Program-made: the position numbers and the translations under genes
Assembly (NCBI GenBank): GCA_964019425.1
Contig: OZ025844.1
Span: 186,001-250,000, forward strand
Source: Flectonema sp. DT1601
Lineage: Eukaryota; Euglenozoa; Diplonemea; Diplonemida; Diplonemidae
Reading direction: 5' to 3'
DNA length: 64,000 bases
Part shown: in pieces, positions 40,400 through 52,490 of the stretch
Numbering within the stretch: position 1 is the stretch's first letter
How the letters are laid out: the number at the start of each line of letters is the position of its first letter
Notes under the pieces: model-generated
What the model was told of the DNA's origin: nothing
Databases searched by the model: none
What the model saw: the letters and a program-made list of their open reading frames with translations, nothing else

Positions 40400-41002
40400 T
40401 TACTTTTTGTACGGATGTAGAACACATCCCAACAAACCAGCTCCGCTCCATTTGTGAGGTGTGAGGTACAGGTGATGAGGTTCATGTCTTCTCAAAATGA
40501 TGACGTCTATTTTTTTATCCTCATGGTCTTTCGTAAGGACTGCTATCTTCTTCATTGCTGTAGAGTCTTCTTTAGTAATGTTACTCCATGCTATAATAAG
40601 ATCCTCTGGGAGGAGAGTTGCCTCTGATGCAGGAGAATCAGGAAGTACTGAAGACACCGTTAAGAACGGTGGTGACTTAGCATAACGCTGTAGCAGCATG
40701 TCAACGGGATTTCCTTCACTTATCTCACCCTTCTCTTTGGCTTCACTGTGAATTTGGTGGACTGTTTCTTCGATCTTTTGCATGACGTCTTTCAAATCAT
40801 TTTTTAAACATGCGACCTTCCCCCTCTCTCTTCTTACCATATACAGATCGCAATCAGCCCTTGGAAACCCTTCTCTGTCTATTAATGGTTCATTTACTCC
40901 TGCTGGAGTTCCTTTTAGTAGCTGAAGGCTTTCTTCTAATGAGTTTTCCATTTCCTCTCTTTTTGCCATGAGTGCCTTCAATTCATCTTTGAGTGATGTC
41001 AT
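40400..41002 (-). CDS. PSMD9: Proteasome assembly chaperone Nas2/PSMD9 (p27)
   Basis: 200 residues, the usual length. Nas2/p27 binds the ATPase Rpt5 through its PDZ domain during assembly of the 19S regulatory particle. Residues 1-95 are the N-terminal helical domain, with the family signature FPRADCDLYMVRRERGKVAC then LKNDLKDVMQKIEE. Residues about 110-190 are the PDZ domain (LTVSSVLPDSPASEATLLPE, DLIIAW, then KIDVIILRR), with GxGLLGC close to the C-terminus as in other family members (SGAGLLGCVLHPYKK). The ATG is preceded by CCTTTATTCCACAG 15 bases upstream, a good acceptor-like site. It is a single exon followed by TAA. Confidence 0.93.
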   Translation of the reverse strand: MTSLKDELKALMAKREEMENSLEESLQLLKGTPAGVNEPLIDREGFPRADCDLYMVRRERGKVACLKNDLKDVMQKIEETVHQIHSEAKEKGEISEGNPVDMLLQRYAKSPPFLTVSSVLPDSPASEATLLPEDLIIAWSNITKEDSTAMKKIAVLTKDHEDKKIDVIILRRHEPHHLYLTPHKWSGAGLLGCVLHPYKK

Positions 41003-41770
41003 TATTTGTTAGTCTTGCTGTGGAATAAAGGAATACAAAATAAAAAGATACACACACTTGACATGAGTAACCAAAAAAGTTGCCCAAGACACGCCGTACG
41101 GAGCTGGGGCTGCTTGTCCTCTTCCGACACTCAGAGTGATGTGCATTACCGATCGACACCAGACATTTTTGTCGATCGCAGACAGTTAGGGGTAATTTGA
41201 TACTGCATTTTAAAGCTCAGAGGAACAACGATTTCTCTGACAATCTTGACTGTCAGCGGCAGCGTAGTAAATGACTGCAAATAAATAAATAATACCACTG
41301 GATGGGGGGGGAAATAGATGACATTACGACTACGAAAAAAAAAAAAAAAAGACAGTTCTCACAAAAAAAACGAAAGAAGAGGGAAATGGTGATTTATAGC
41401 TAAGTAAGGTAAAACGATGTCTTAAACGTTGAGAGGGAAAACATAAATCATTTTTTCTTTTTTTTTTTTTTTTTAGTAAATCATTTTTTTTTTTCTCTTT
41501 TTTTCTTAACAACACTTAAACGTAAAGTGCACCAGCAACCTGTAGTACTCATGCACTAAACAAATTAGAACGATTTCTTTCTTTCTTTTTCTTTTCTTTT
41601 TCCTTGCTGAATAGAACACATCGGTAAAAGAAACCTGTTTTCACCCGTCCAGTAAACTCAAGGCAACATACTGTAAACTAAGTTGAACTGCACTCCTAGT
41701 AAGAGCACAGTTTCCGGACAAAATGGGCTACGAGGAACAATGGGAGAGATAAAAATAAAAAAATAGAGGA

Positions 41771-41814
41771 AAGGCTACTTAATACTATAATTAAATATAA
41801 AGCAACCTGAAAAC
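41771..41814. repeat. Short repeat R4, copy 1
   Basis: ACTTAATACTATAATTAAAT then ATAAAGCAACCTGAAAAC, shared with 51263-51303 with three or four differences. Confidence 0.65.
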
Positions 41815-43159
41815 ATGGGAGGGGGGGAGTATATTGATGGAAGGGGAGGGGAAGGAGGGAAATAAATTCTCCATTTTTTTCTTTTTTAAAAGAACTAAAA
41901 GACACATCTACATCACAAGGCTCTTGTCGTTCATTAAGCAAATTCATAATGTGATAGAGAATGCTGTTTTTTTTTGATGTCGCAGATGAAATCTTTGACA
42001 TACGTTAACAACGACAGAGTTGTTTTCTTTTTTCGAGATAATCACGTCGCTCCTTGCTAGAGCATGTGATTATTATCATTTTTTTTTTTTTTCAAACGAT
42101 TCCACAACAGTAATAGAAAACGGTGTTGTCTACACTTATCATTTTTTTTTTTTTTTTTTTTTTTGGTAAAGTTGCACTACTGCGCTTACAATACCAATAG
42201 AAAATCCAGAATGAAGGATATAATTCACTCTCGACTTCTTAGGGGTCACGACGACTCAAATCATCCAACCGATTTCCATCTATAAATAGTTTTTTGAGCA
42301 TATTTACAAAACCATTATTTAGATAAATAAACAACAGTATTTGAATCAAGGTTAAACTAAGAGTATTTTATGATACAATGCAACTAAAACTTTCTTTTTT
42401 CCTTAAAATGAGAGAAAAGAGGGGGGAGGATACTTGTATACCTAACATAGCGTCAGTTTATGATTTAAGACAAGAATGTTTGTACACATCTTTTGTTCCG
42501 GAAAATAGTTAGGTAAAACCTAGTAGCCCTTTGAGGATCCCTCAGTACTACAGTGGAAACATTGAACCTAATCCCGAGACTAAATCAATATATTTTTACA
42601 ATCACAATGCTTCCGCCTTGTCTGGTATACTACAAACAGTATCCAATGACCACTTAAAACTCATATTAAAAAAAAATCAAAAATCAAAAACAAAAAAAGG
42701 GATGCCAGGGACAAGTGGTTTCACACAAAAAATACAAATAAAAAGGATAAAAAAAGTCATAACATGTGAAAAGAGAATCCGGATGCGGTGCTAATCAGGA
42801 AGAGCAAGACTATTTTAATTATATGCGTTTTAATGTACAGAATTCCACCGCCTTGAAATCCCGAACGTCTCCCTAAACTCATTGCTGGCAAGTAGACCTT
42901 GTGATTTGAGGTTCGCTTTTATCCAGTATCAGCAAACAAAATATCCAATCAAGTAAATATAACAACAACACTTCATCACCGGATAGATTTACTGGTGTGT
43001 GTCGTGTCGCTAAATGCCAAGGACAATAAAAGAACAACACTTGGTTTTTTTTTTTTTTTTTTTTTTGAAAAAAAAAAATAAAATAAAAAAATGCATAACG
43101 CAAGAATGAGATATCGCAATAATTTTCTTAACCCAAACAAATAAATAATCAAAAAAAAA

Positions 43160-43188
43160 ATAAAATAAAATAAAATAAAATAAACAGC
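43160..43188. repeat. (AAAAT)n microsatellite
   Basis: About five tandem copies of the pentamer AAAAT following an A run. Confidence 0.85.
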
Positions 43189-43717
43189 TATTACTATGCT
43201 GTTATTCAGAAACAATACAAGCCACCTGGAAGAGGATCGGATTGAAGAAAATTTCATGTCCTAAAAGAAAGTCCCTACTGACCAGAGCAAAACAGAAACA
43301 GACACCACCTCTTTCAATCTGAGAATTGCCAATTGAGAAAAAGGAACTTCTTTAATCGCAAGTTTACACGTCTGACTCCAATTGGTTGAAAGGAAAACTG
43401 TGAGATCAACAAACAAAAACAGCCAGAGTTTTTTTTTTTTTCAATTACTTGAAAAAAAAAAAAAAAAAAAAAAAAAAAACAGCAAATTTACACACAAAAA
43501 AGAACGCTTTTTCAATCATGTTCACACGTGGTGAGCGAGAGAGATGTAGGATGTTCCTAATCCCATCACCATGCTTGCAAACAGAGATTATTTTTTAAAA
43601 TGTCAACAAAAAAAAAAAAAAAAAAAAAAAGTGAAAGGGAAACTCAGATGGTCATCGTGGATAAACAATTATCTGAAAAATATGGGAAAGGAACCAACCA
43701 TTTTAAAACAAAGAACG

Positions 43718-43749
<32 letters not shown>

Positions 43750-45929
43750 GATTATCACGTCGGTTGATGTTTAAAAAAAACTGAGAAGACGTCGATAAGA
43801 GAATGCTTTTTTTTTTTTTTTTTTTTTTTTTTGTGTACCGACGTAGTCGGACAAACTATTCAGATTGAAAGCTGCTATTTCTTATGGTCATAATTTATTT
43901 TTCCCCCCCGTTTCCTAACCGTGGGACAGGATTCTGTCTGCGTTCAACGAGTTTTTTTTTTTTTTTTTTTGCTGATGAAAAATAATCACTTACAAATGAG
44001 ACGAGTGATTTGAAAAATGCTAGTTAGTATTGGGCGAGGCTACCGAGTACCTTAAAGGGAACCAATTTCAAAGTACAGAAACTGTAACTTTCTGAATCGT
44101 TGGTAACGAGAAAACAAGGTCTCACATTCTGATACCAGAATTCCCAGTTAATACTAAAATGAAACAACATAAAAAAAGAAACGGGAAAGGTGATATTTTT
44201 TTGTTACATTTTTTAAGAATCATCACACGAAAGACAAGGTCAACACAAGAATGGCTGCCTTCTACTCTTATTCATGAATATACTTAAAGAGAATCCATAA
44301 ATGATCAAAAATGCGGTGATAAGGTCAATACAACACACTTTGTAAGAAAAACAGCTGCATGTTCCTTCTAATAATGGATATCTGGTAACTGGTAATTTGT
44401 GGCACACTCAAATTATTGAGAATTTGGTGGCAGGAGCACGTCGTTACTCTTAAGTAGGGATAGTGTTGTATCCACATTGAGGTAACAGCAGGGTGAGGGA
44501 AAGTTCGACTTCAACCGAACTCTCTTCAGAGTTACAGTTTTATTTTTTTTTCTTCTATGCATTTACAATGTGAGTCAAGCTCTACAATACATGGAAAGAT
44601 GTCAGCTCAAGCTTTCAATTCATAACTGCTCTTTGAAAACTTTAAAAAAAAAAAAGTTCTGTCAAACATTTCTTTTAGAGAAACAACTTCTCCTCATAGC
44701 AATCAGCTACTGGCTACAAATGTTAAAAAGAAATGACGTACATGGAAAGATGATAGCGAATAAATTTTTTTTCTATTAATTTTTTTCGCGCATGCTGCCA
44801 ATCATCTTACGCACAAGATACGTAGCGCAATATGGGAGCCCAGACTTATGCTTGAAAGTCAGATACGTACCTCGATCAAAGTCACCAAAAATAAACAGTG
44901 CAAAAATGCTTCCAAAGTTATTCGTGCGTCTTCGTGCTTTTAAAAGCCACAATGGTAACAACAAATCCTGAGGGAAAAAGCGAACATGGTTCCCTTCCCT
45001 GCTTTAGGGACCGAAAGTTATCATTGAGTTGCTAGCGCTCGTTTTACCGTGAAAAACAAAAAAGCAGAAAGACAAAAAAAAATAATAAAATAAAGTGTTT
45101 TGAAATCCGTGAATACTGAACTTTCACACACAACGGACATGCGTGAATGGTGTTGCAGAAAAGAGGATAATTCTCTTCACCCAATAATCTGGGTATATAT
45201 GGGTTGTTGGGGGAAACCTGACAACAAGTTCTGTCAGCAGTGGTGCTGTGGATTGCAAGTGGCTTTAGGGTCCGCAAGGAAAAAGAGTATATCAGCAGTA
45301 CAGGATCCTCTTCTTATTCTTATTTCCTGCTAAAACCCGGTGGGAGGAATGAAGGGAGGGAAACATCGTTACCTTTATATTTTTTTTCTTTTTTCGGGAT
45401 TGCGGAAGGGGACGCCTTGCCAGACACGATCTAGCGGGAATCACAAAAAAAAAAAAAAATAAATAAAAATAAAAAAACAGAATCAGCAAAGAAATATTAG
45501 AGGGACAAGCAGTGAACAAAAAAAAAAAATAAATAAATAACGAAATGTCAATTTGTGATGTAAGGGAAGTATAGTAAAGCATGTCAAGAGAGGAACACCT
45601 CATTTCTTCAGGGAGAGTTATTGAATCGGAAGACCTCTCTGTAAAGAGCTCACGTAATTCCAGTAAGTATTCACTATACCGTGAGTTATTGACCTACCTA
45701 AAACAAAAAACAGAAAAAAAAAAGGGAAGAAAAATTAGTAAGGAAATTACATCACTGTAGTTGTATTTTGTTCACGGATTTGAACAAACGATTATATAAT
45801 ATGGGTATGAAGTGAAGATGTATGTAGGCTGTCACCTTGGGTGGGGGACCCACCTTTTCAGATTGGCAAATCTGATTATAAAAAGAAAATTTAAAAATAT
45901 AAAAAAAAAAAAAGAATTGACCTTGGACC

Positions 45930-46070
45930 TATACAAAAAAAATAGTATATATAACACTTGTTGATGTTTTGTTTGGTCATGAAATCGTAAAACCAACTTA
46001 AAGGAGGTTTACGTGTGCTGCCAACATTCTTTTTTTTTGCTCTCTCGCAATACTTAGTTAAAAACGCAAA
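45930..46070. repeat. Dispersed repeat R2, copy
   Basis: Same orientation and order as 27768-27920: TATACAAAAAAAATAGTATA, ACACTTGTTGATG, CCAACTTAAAGGAGGTTTAC, GTGTGCTGCCAACATTC and CAATACTTAGTTA, with one internal deletion. Confidence 0.8.
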
Positions 46071-46688
46071 AATAATTATAATAAATGTGGAGTACTTCGC
46101 AAAAAGAATAACTTTATTTCTGACCCTAGAAAGCCCCAGGAATAGCCATCAAGGTAATTAATTATAGAAAATACTGATTGCCACTTACATAAAAAGACAT
46201 TCCAAAAATAAGGGTGGTAGTGAGGTGGTATTGAGGTGGTAGCGTCATTTATTGTTTAATTTCGTAGTACCTTACTTGGTATCTAGATGGTGAAGGGGTT
46301 TTGCAAATTAGTTTTCGTCAAAAAATTGACAAAAAGATAGTTGATTTGAAAGGATACAGCTTACACAACGGTAAGCGCTTAATCGTAGTCATTTTGTGTG
46401 TGAAGAAACAAAGGTGGTATTAGCAGTTGAGGGGAATGAATTGCAATAAAAAAAAGGCTCCAGATACATCTGAAGCCATAGTTGGGTTCAAAATAAACGT
46501 GTCGAATCTTAAAACTGTTTTACTAATCGCACATAAAGAACACTTCTTCTTTTTTTTTTTTTTTTTTTTTTTTTTCCTTGAGTTCCTTTTTTTTTCTACA
46601 TCCGAAATAAAAAGAAAATCAGCCAAATGGATACCAAATGGCCGAGAACCCAAGCATTAGCTGTGACGTGACCCTCACATTTAAAACT

Positions 46689-48227
46689 CTAAGCCTTGAT
46701 AGGAGTGAAAGTCAAGTGTGGTGATATTGATTCCTTAGTACGGTAGATAACACGATTCCATAGCTCAAGAGGAGGGCCGTTGTATCCGATTTCATATTCG
46801 GCAGCAATCTTTTCGAAAGCAGCAGTGATCACATTAAGAGCGAAAGCAGCGCCAGGGCAGCGACGACTTCCATGCCCGAACCCGATGCCAGCTGCAAAAG
46901 TCTCGAACTGCTCCTCTTCTTTCTTCGCAAAATAAGGACAACCAGCTGCTGCAGCAGATGCAGCAACCGCGTCTTCGTCACTACTTGCCTTTCTGTTGTC
47001 TTTGCTGTTACGAAGATATCTTGCTGGATCGAAGTCCTTGGCATTTTCAAAGTTGTCGTCACTGCCGCTGACACCTCCGTTGTCTAAAAGAAATCTAGTC
47101 CCAGTAGGGAACTTCATTTCATTCCCTTTAGAGTCAACGAACTCCAAGTCGTTTTCCAACTGACGTGTGTTGACTGGAACAGTTTGAATCAATCTCATGC
47201 TCTCCTTAATGCAAGCCTGGACAAACTGACTTTTACCGGGTGGGTTGTTGGCGATTTCAGAACGAAGGGTTTCCTTCAACTCATTCGATGACAGGGCAAT
47301 GTGGTACAGGAGATACTCCAATGTCTGTGCCACAGTGTCTGTGGAAGCAGCATAAGCAAATCGAAGAACCCATCTCACTTCGTCAGCTGTAAGCCTCTCT
47401 TCAATATTCTCAGCGTCCATCTGCTGTAACAGCTTTGGAAGGACTGAAGCATTGAGAAGACTACCAGTAACAGTTTTGGTCTCAAGATACTCATTGATGT
47501 AAGGGTCGGTGAGTCTGTCAGTGTACTTAACGATTTCCTCCCAGCTGTGGACGTATTCTTTGTACTGTCTCCCATTGGTACCGAAAAACTTTCCAAGTGG
47601 CGCATGCTCCAACTCGTGAATTTTCTCAGTCATTGATGAAATGTTTTTTGTAAGTTGAATTGCCTCCTCCATTGTAATCTTACCTGTCGATGGTCTTTCA
47701 TAACCAACAGGAAGAATTGGTTCATCAACTCCAATGAAGATTCTCAAGACACACTCAAAGGATAATAGTGTCGTGAGTTCATACATTCCAGTTTTGAGTT
47801 TACCTTCGGAACCTAGTTCGTGTTTCATGGCCTCCATGAATAGTACAGACTTCTGATCAATAACATCAGCGTATGGAGCCCGAGCACGGGACATCATAAC
47901 AGAATTAAGTACCTTTCTGTAAGCTTTGGTTCTGCTACCTCTGGAGTTGGTAATATCATCTGGCCAGCTGTTCATCTTTGCAGCAAGACCCATTCCCCAC
48001 GAAGTCGATCTGACTTTCGCAACATATACTCGCCTCATTAGTTTCGGGTCTTTAGTAGCAACGAAGGTACCTGCCGGAACATCGACCTGAAAAGTGTCTC
48101 CATATTGGCCTTGTAAATCACGAAGGGTTCTGCTAACACATCCTCCGTTCTTAATAAAATGGATTACATGTCCCAACTTTGGAAGGCGGAATCGCGGGAG
48201 CGGAACGTTCTTATAGACAGCCGACAT
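46689..48227 (-). CDS. Cytochrome P450 with an unusual insertion before the heme loop
   Basis: 512 residues, usual P450 length, no introns. The I-helix motif is AASTDT at residues 293-298 in place of AGxDT, keeping the Asp/Thr pair. The K-helix ExxR is ESMR (Glu342). A PxR-type motif FDPARYL begins near residue 399. The heme loop is GFGHGSRRCPG, with heme-ligating Cys457. These are all the parts needed for oxygen activation. No N-terminal membrane anchor is visible (MSAVYKNVPLPRFRLPKLGH), so it may be soluble or only peripherally attached. Residues about 411-440 form an acidic and alanine-rich insertion (ASSDEDAVAASAAAAGCPYF) between FDPARYL and the heme loop. Substrate unknown; family-level assignment needs a database. 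The gene sits in the middle of the one-strand cluster. Confidence 0.9.
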   Translation of the reverse strand: MSAVYKNVPLPRFRLPKLGHVIHFIKNGGCVSRTLRDLQGQYGDTFQVDVPAGTFVATKDPKLMRRVYVAKVRSTSWGMGLAAKMNSWPDDITNSRGSRTKAYRKVLNSVMMSRARAPYADVIDQKSVLFMEAMKHELGSEGKLKTGMYELTTLLSFECVLRIFIGVDEPILPVGYERPSTGKITMEEAIQLTKNISSMTEKIHELEHAPLGKFFGTNGRQYKEYVHSWEEIVKYTDRLTDPYINEYLETKTVTGSLLNASVLPKLLQQMDAENIEERLTADEVRWVLRFAYAASTDTVAQTLEYLLYHIALSSNELKETLRSEIANNPPGKSQFVQACIKESMRLIQTVPVNTRQLENDLEFVDSKGNEMKFPTGTRFLLDNGGVSGSDDNFENAKDFDPARYLRNSKDNRKASSDEDAVAASAAAAGCPYFAKKEEEQFETFAAGIGFGHGSRRCPGAAFALNVITAAFEKIAAEYEIGYNGPPLELWNRVIYRTKESISPHLTFTPIKA

Positions 48228-48474
48228 GTTGCTTTGAAAAGTTTAAAACTGATGGAAGATAAAATAAAACATTTTTTTTCAATAAAACTTTATCATCGAC
48301 GGGACACATTAAATGAACTGCTGTCGAAAGAAACTAACAACATTATCAGCTAAACACAATTATAAAAAAGATGTTCACCTACTTGGTAAAGTAGATAAAG
48401 ATTTATAACCGAACATAATACAAATTGCCTTCTTCTTGTTAAGAACATTCGTGTTGTTGGATTTCCTCTTCAGA

Positions 48475-48855
48475 TTATTCTAACAACTTATCGCCGCTAT
48501 CTTCGTCATCTGTTATAAGTTTATTGTTTTCTTTATTAGTTTCCTGATCATCATTCTGACTCTGTTGTTCTTTTTCGTTATCTGCTGTCGCTGAAAGCGA
48601 TTCATCTTCATTCTGATGTGGGGATTCCTCAGCTCTAGAATCCCTCACTTCACTAACTTCAGAAATAATTGTCGCAGACTGATCTTCTGAAGGATTATTA
48701 ACAACAGAGTACTCCTCTACAATACCAGCTGAGCTTTGTCGGTTTGACTCTTCTTCCTGTCTGCTGCTTTGAATGAGAGCCACAGGTTCTAACGATATCT
48801 CTTCATCTTTCCACGGATGACCTTTCATCCATTCAACTACCTGAATTGATGTCAT
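48475..48855 (-). CDS. Small acidic, Glu/Asp/Ser-rich protein (hypothetical)
   Basis: About 126 residues from ATG 48855 (MTSIQVVEWMKGHPWKDEE); the frame continues to an upstream Met at 48888 that would add a hydrophobic MNNFIYILITV. Not recognised. After the first 20 residues the chain is a low-complexity acidic stretch rich in Glu, Asp, Ser, Asn and Gln, expected to be disordered. Codons and the tight fit between neighbours (about 250 bases to P450, about 150 to the GAF gene) favour a real gene, but it could also be a 3' exon of the GAF gene. Moderate confidence only. Confidence 0.5.
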   Translation of the reverse strand: MTSIQVVEWMKGHPWKDEEISLEPVALIQSSRQEEESNRQSSAGIVEEYSVVNNPSEDQSATIISEVSEVRDSRAEESPHQNEDESLSATADNEKEQQSQNDDQETNKENNKLITDDEDSGDKLLE

Positions 48856-49036
48856 TACTGTGATGAGAATGTAAATAAAGTTATTCATAAAAACATCGAA
48901 CAGATAATCGTAGAAGTGACTAACTAATAAATAGATCAGTACAGGAAGTCTCCCCAGCGAGGAGTAACAGAAATAAGATGTGTAAATGAAGTTTAGTAAA
49001 CTTTAAACAAGATGTATAATTGTTTCGCGTAGGCAG

Positions 49037-50867
49037 TCAGCTGTCGGTTAACCGACAACGACCAGCCTTTTGTGGAGATGGTGCGTCAGGAGGAGCAGGA
49101 TTCCAAAATGGTGAGATATCAGCCGCAACACAAATCTTGTTCCGAAAGTAAGCCGTGTCTCGATCTGTTAGTACTGTTTTGAGAGCCCTCACCCATGGAG
49201 GTACATAATTCTTAGCTGGAGAGGGTGCAGCAATTTCATCCGTCTGCAAAGAAAGTAAATCCTGAACCTCATACTGTTGAGTATTTAGAAGTGTTTCTTG
49301 AGATGAACTGTGAAGTTTTAATAAACATCTTATTTGGTATTTGTGTTTCTCTGGTAAAGGTTTAGTCGATGGATAATTAGAACTCTTTTCTATAACTTTC
49401 TTAATGTTACTGTCACCTACCTGTGCTAGTGTTACATTACTACGAATTGATTGAGAACCATTCATATCGATAGTAGTGCTGGGTAGTCGAATCTCTTCTC
49501 TTCCTCTCGCAGATTTGATTCTTTCAATTTTAGTTTCCAATTCAATCACTTTATCCCGAGTGTTCTTCCAACACTGTTCGACTCGTTGCATGTAAAGTGA
49601 AATCTCTCTAAGAGAAGGTGATTCTTCCACAGCCACACTCTGCACTGAGGATGAGTCCTTCTCTGTTGTAGGCAGTAAAGCTGACTTACTACAGTTAGCG
49701 TGGATGCGATAAACTTTCAGAGGATCCTGTTTATCGTTATTTATAATATTATGCTAGGAGGGGTTTCTTCGAACTAAATACTACAGACAGGCGACATACC
49801 ATTTTTAAGGGAATTGGTTTTGACTGGCAACGATTTTTAGCAAAGATATCTTGAACAGTTTTACCATGGCTACGAATTTCACTGGTGCGGGCGTTTGTGT
49901 TAGACAAGTATCCCTCAACTAATTGAGATAGAATAGTTGATAACTCACCTAGAAGGGACTCATCTCTTGAAGTAAAGAAACTTGTTTTGTCTGAAATCTC
50001 AACAACCCCAAGTAGGTTCGACGGATTGCTGCTGTTGTTTACTTGAACTGAATCTTCTTTGAAACATTTACGTAAGGGAACGATACAAGAATTTCGATTA
50101 TTGTCATTCACTGTTAACATGATGCCTGAATCGAAGACGTGACGTACAAGATTTGATCCCTTCTGCAGAGGAACTGTTCTAGTTGAACAAATATCAGCTA
50201 CGCTTATAATAATATCCTTAGGTGTGAGTCGATTATCATCAGAAGGTGAATGGTCATCACCACGAAACAGATAAACTGTTCCTCTATTACTCTGAAATAG
50301 TTTTGTCATGGCTTCTAACATCCCATGAAGAGTGACTGACATTATGTATGACTTTGACGAATCATTGCTAAGAGAATGTAAACCTATTGTTTGTCGTTTT
50401 ACTGTTTTTCTTCGTGGTGCAAAACTTGGTTTTCTTGAAGGTTGTCGACTTCGGAGTCCAACCATCGCTGATATTTCTTTACCTCCTTCACAACCTTCAA
50501 GATCAATCACTGCACGTGATATTCTGGTTAGCGATGCTTGTATTGATGTGAGTTCAGAGTCTACGGCTGTGATGCATTCCTCTCCTAGTTTGGTATTTAT
50601 TGTTTTTAAGGAAGACCTTATCATTTTTATAGAATAGAGTACTTCCGTGTTTGCTTTATTTATTGAATTCCTCCGACCTGTATCTTCAGAGATTAATGCT
50701 TTCTTCGGAGCCCTATCCCAACAACCACCAAATCCAACATGACTTTGCAGTCTATACCTTGGAGTTTCTGATGGTCTACTTTCAGTATCAACTATTGGTG
50801 ATGTTGGTGAGCAGGGAGGTCGGCTATTGGATTCGCTTATAATTGAGATTGTCGGGAACAACTCCAT
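49037..50867 (-). CDS. GAF-domain and coiled-coil protein, two exons
   Basis: Exon 1 is 50867-49800 and exon 2 is 49726-49037; the 73-base intron has a GTATGT donor and an AAACAG acceptor and falls between codons, giving 585 residues. Residues about 1-80 are Ser/Pro-rich. Residues about 85-140 are helical (NKANTEVLYSIKMIRSSLKT and onward). Residues about 185-340 fit a GAF domain, the small-molecule or protein-binding sensor fold: an initial helix LHGMLEAMTKLFQSNRGT, the strand VYLFRGDD, the central SNLVRHVFDSGIMLTVND segment and the LLGVVEISDKTSFFTSRDES strand-helix. Exon 2 carries a coiled coil (LREISLYMQRVEQCWKNTRD, KVIELETKIERI) and ends near a Pro-rich segment. No kinase, phosphodiesterase or cyclase domain is attached. 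The cytoskeletal or signalling role is open. The start at 50867 is a choice; an in-frame Met at 50912 adds 15 residues. Confidence 0.8.
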
Positions 50868-51257
50868 TTCAAAAAAGATTGAAAACTGTGTAAAAGAATT
50901 GAGTAACAACATCTAAAGTACATTCATCTCAGTCAGTTATCATATTAAACCTTTGAGGGGAGCAGAGAGAACAAAAACATAACAATCCATTCCAGTTGAT
51001 TCCTTACTATCAAAATCAGTCAGCAACTGGGCACTCGTTCGGGAGGAAGATGACTGCCTGAAATAAATTGCTACGACGCACGAAAATTATAAGAGTTGGG
51101 AAGTTCTTTCTTTTTTTTTTTTTTTGGAACATGGTGTCAGAGCGGCAGACAATGCACCAACTGAATTTCCTTTTCCCCCTTACTAGGGGAGGGGAAGGTA
51201 ATAACAAAAAAAGCTTCGTCAACAAAGACTCGTAATCTATAATAATTAATACGTTTA

Positions 51258-51303
51258 AAGGAGGTAACTTGATACTATGATTAAATATAAAGCAACTTGA
51301 AAC
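51258..51303. repeat. Short repeat R4, copy 2
   Basis: AACTTGATACTATGATTAAA then TATAAAGCAACTTGAAAC, matching 41771-41814. Confidence 0.65.
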
Positions 51304-52409
51304 TGGCTAAAACGAAATATAGGGTTCGGGCAAACCTGGTTACAATGAAAAGAGACCAACAGTTGGTATCGATAAAATCCCATGAAAGAGGGGAAAAAAA
51401 AAGCAAAGAAAAAAAAGTAGGGAATACCGTAAAAATATGATGGGGACAAAATTAAGCCTCCGCCGCGGTATGTTCCCAGTGTTCTTATTTCAGTGAGTGG
51501 ACAAAAAAAAAAAAAAAAAGTTAAACATTTCAATCTGCAAAAGACTTTGACTACAAAAGAACGTAGTCTGCTTGATTTTACAAAAACAACAGGGGTACCA
51601 CCGCATTGAACACACGTATAGGTCACAAGTTCAAACGAAATCATAAATGTTACTACGTTTCCGCAAGACACGATTGTATTATCAAAGAGCACCTCTCTAT
51701 CAACAAGACAAAACTGTGGATACTCACCACCATGTAGCAATGGTTGAGAGTGATAATTAAGTGTCGCAAGTCGGGAAAAAAAAAGTATTCCGTCGATTTA
51801 AAAAAAAAACATCGCTTTTGTTATGTTTGCTTTGCTCCCGCAGTGGAAGTTGCCACGGGGAATAAATCCAAACTCAACGTAAAACAATGTGTTTTTAGAC
51901 AATAAGATTGGATCTCAAGTCAGGGAAGTCAAGAACTTCTCTTTAATATTATGGTCATCACTAATAAATAAACAGTCAAAACGAATCAATGAAATTTCGT
52001 TCGCAAGATTTATCGAAGTCAGGGAACACCCCCCGAACGACTATCCAGACTCAACTATACGCAAAAAAGGCAGTCAGTTGATAAAAAGTTATGTAAATTA
52101 TCTTCTAGTGAAATTCATTTCATCCAAAAAAAACGATGAAAAAAAAAGAAAAAAATTATATTAGATTTTTTAAAAAAAAAAAAAAATAGAACACAAAAGA
52201 GAAAAGGAAAAAACTAATTTAGGCTTACACACCTCACCACATATAGAATATGAGTTTATTATAAGATAGTGCACTTTATATAATATTATAAAAAAAAAAA
52301 AAAAAAAATTACTCCTCCCCACACATAGATAGTATTAATAATTATCAGTCAATCAAAAAAGCAAAATTTCGTAGGACAACAAACAAGTTGGTTTCGGGCT
52401 AAGATTAAA

Positions 52410-52490
52410 AACAATCTTTCTTCGGACCATTTCCCTTACCCAAGCCCTCTTCAGCGAAGAAAGCAAGGGGGATACTGCGGTGTCAGGCCT
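52410..52490. repeat. Dispersed repeat family R1, copy D (hairpin block only)
   Basis: Carries CTTTCTTCGGACCAT, CTCTTCAGCGAAGAAAG, then AAGGGGGATACTGCGGTGTC, the hairpin block of copies A and B. The downstream AGGTGTCCACCT and CAACGGGTTG parts are missing. Confidence 0.65.

Larger units (their letters stand above)
41003..46688. other. 5.7-kb gene-free region
   Basis: The largest gap. Contains R4 copy 1 (41771-41814), R2 (45930-46070), an (AAAAT)n microsatellite (43160-43188) and many A/T runs of 20-32 bases. An 87-codon frame at 42531 has a weak resemblance to retroelement starts and is not called. No supported gene on either strand. Confidence 0.5.

Noticed and set aside
42531-42794. Plus-strand frame with YYSGNIEPNPETKS, resembling the 2A-like start of some LINE proteins
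   Set aside because: Only a short stretch resembles it, the key final Gly-Pro is absent, and no endonuclease or reverse transcriptase follows. Not supported.
51255-51740. 161-codon minus-strand frame
   Set aside because: Cys/Phe-rich composition from T-rich DNA, ends inside repeat R4, no domain.
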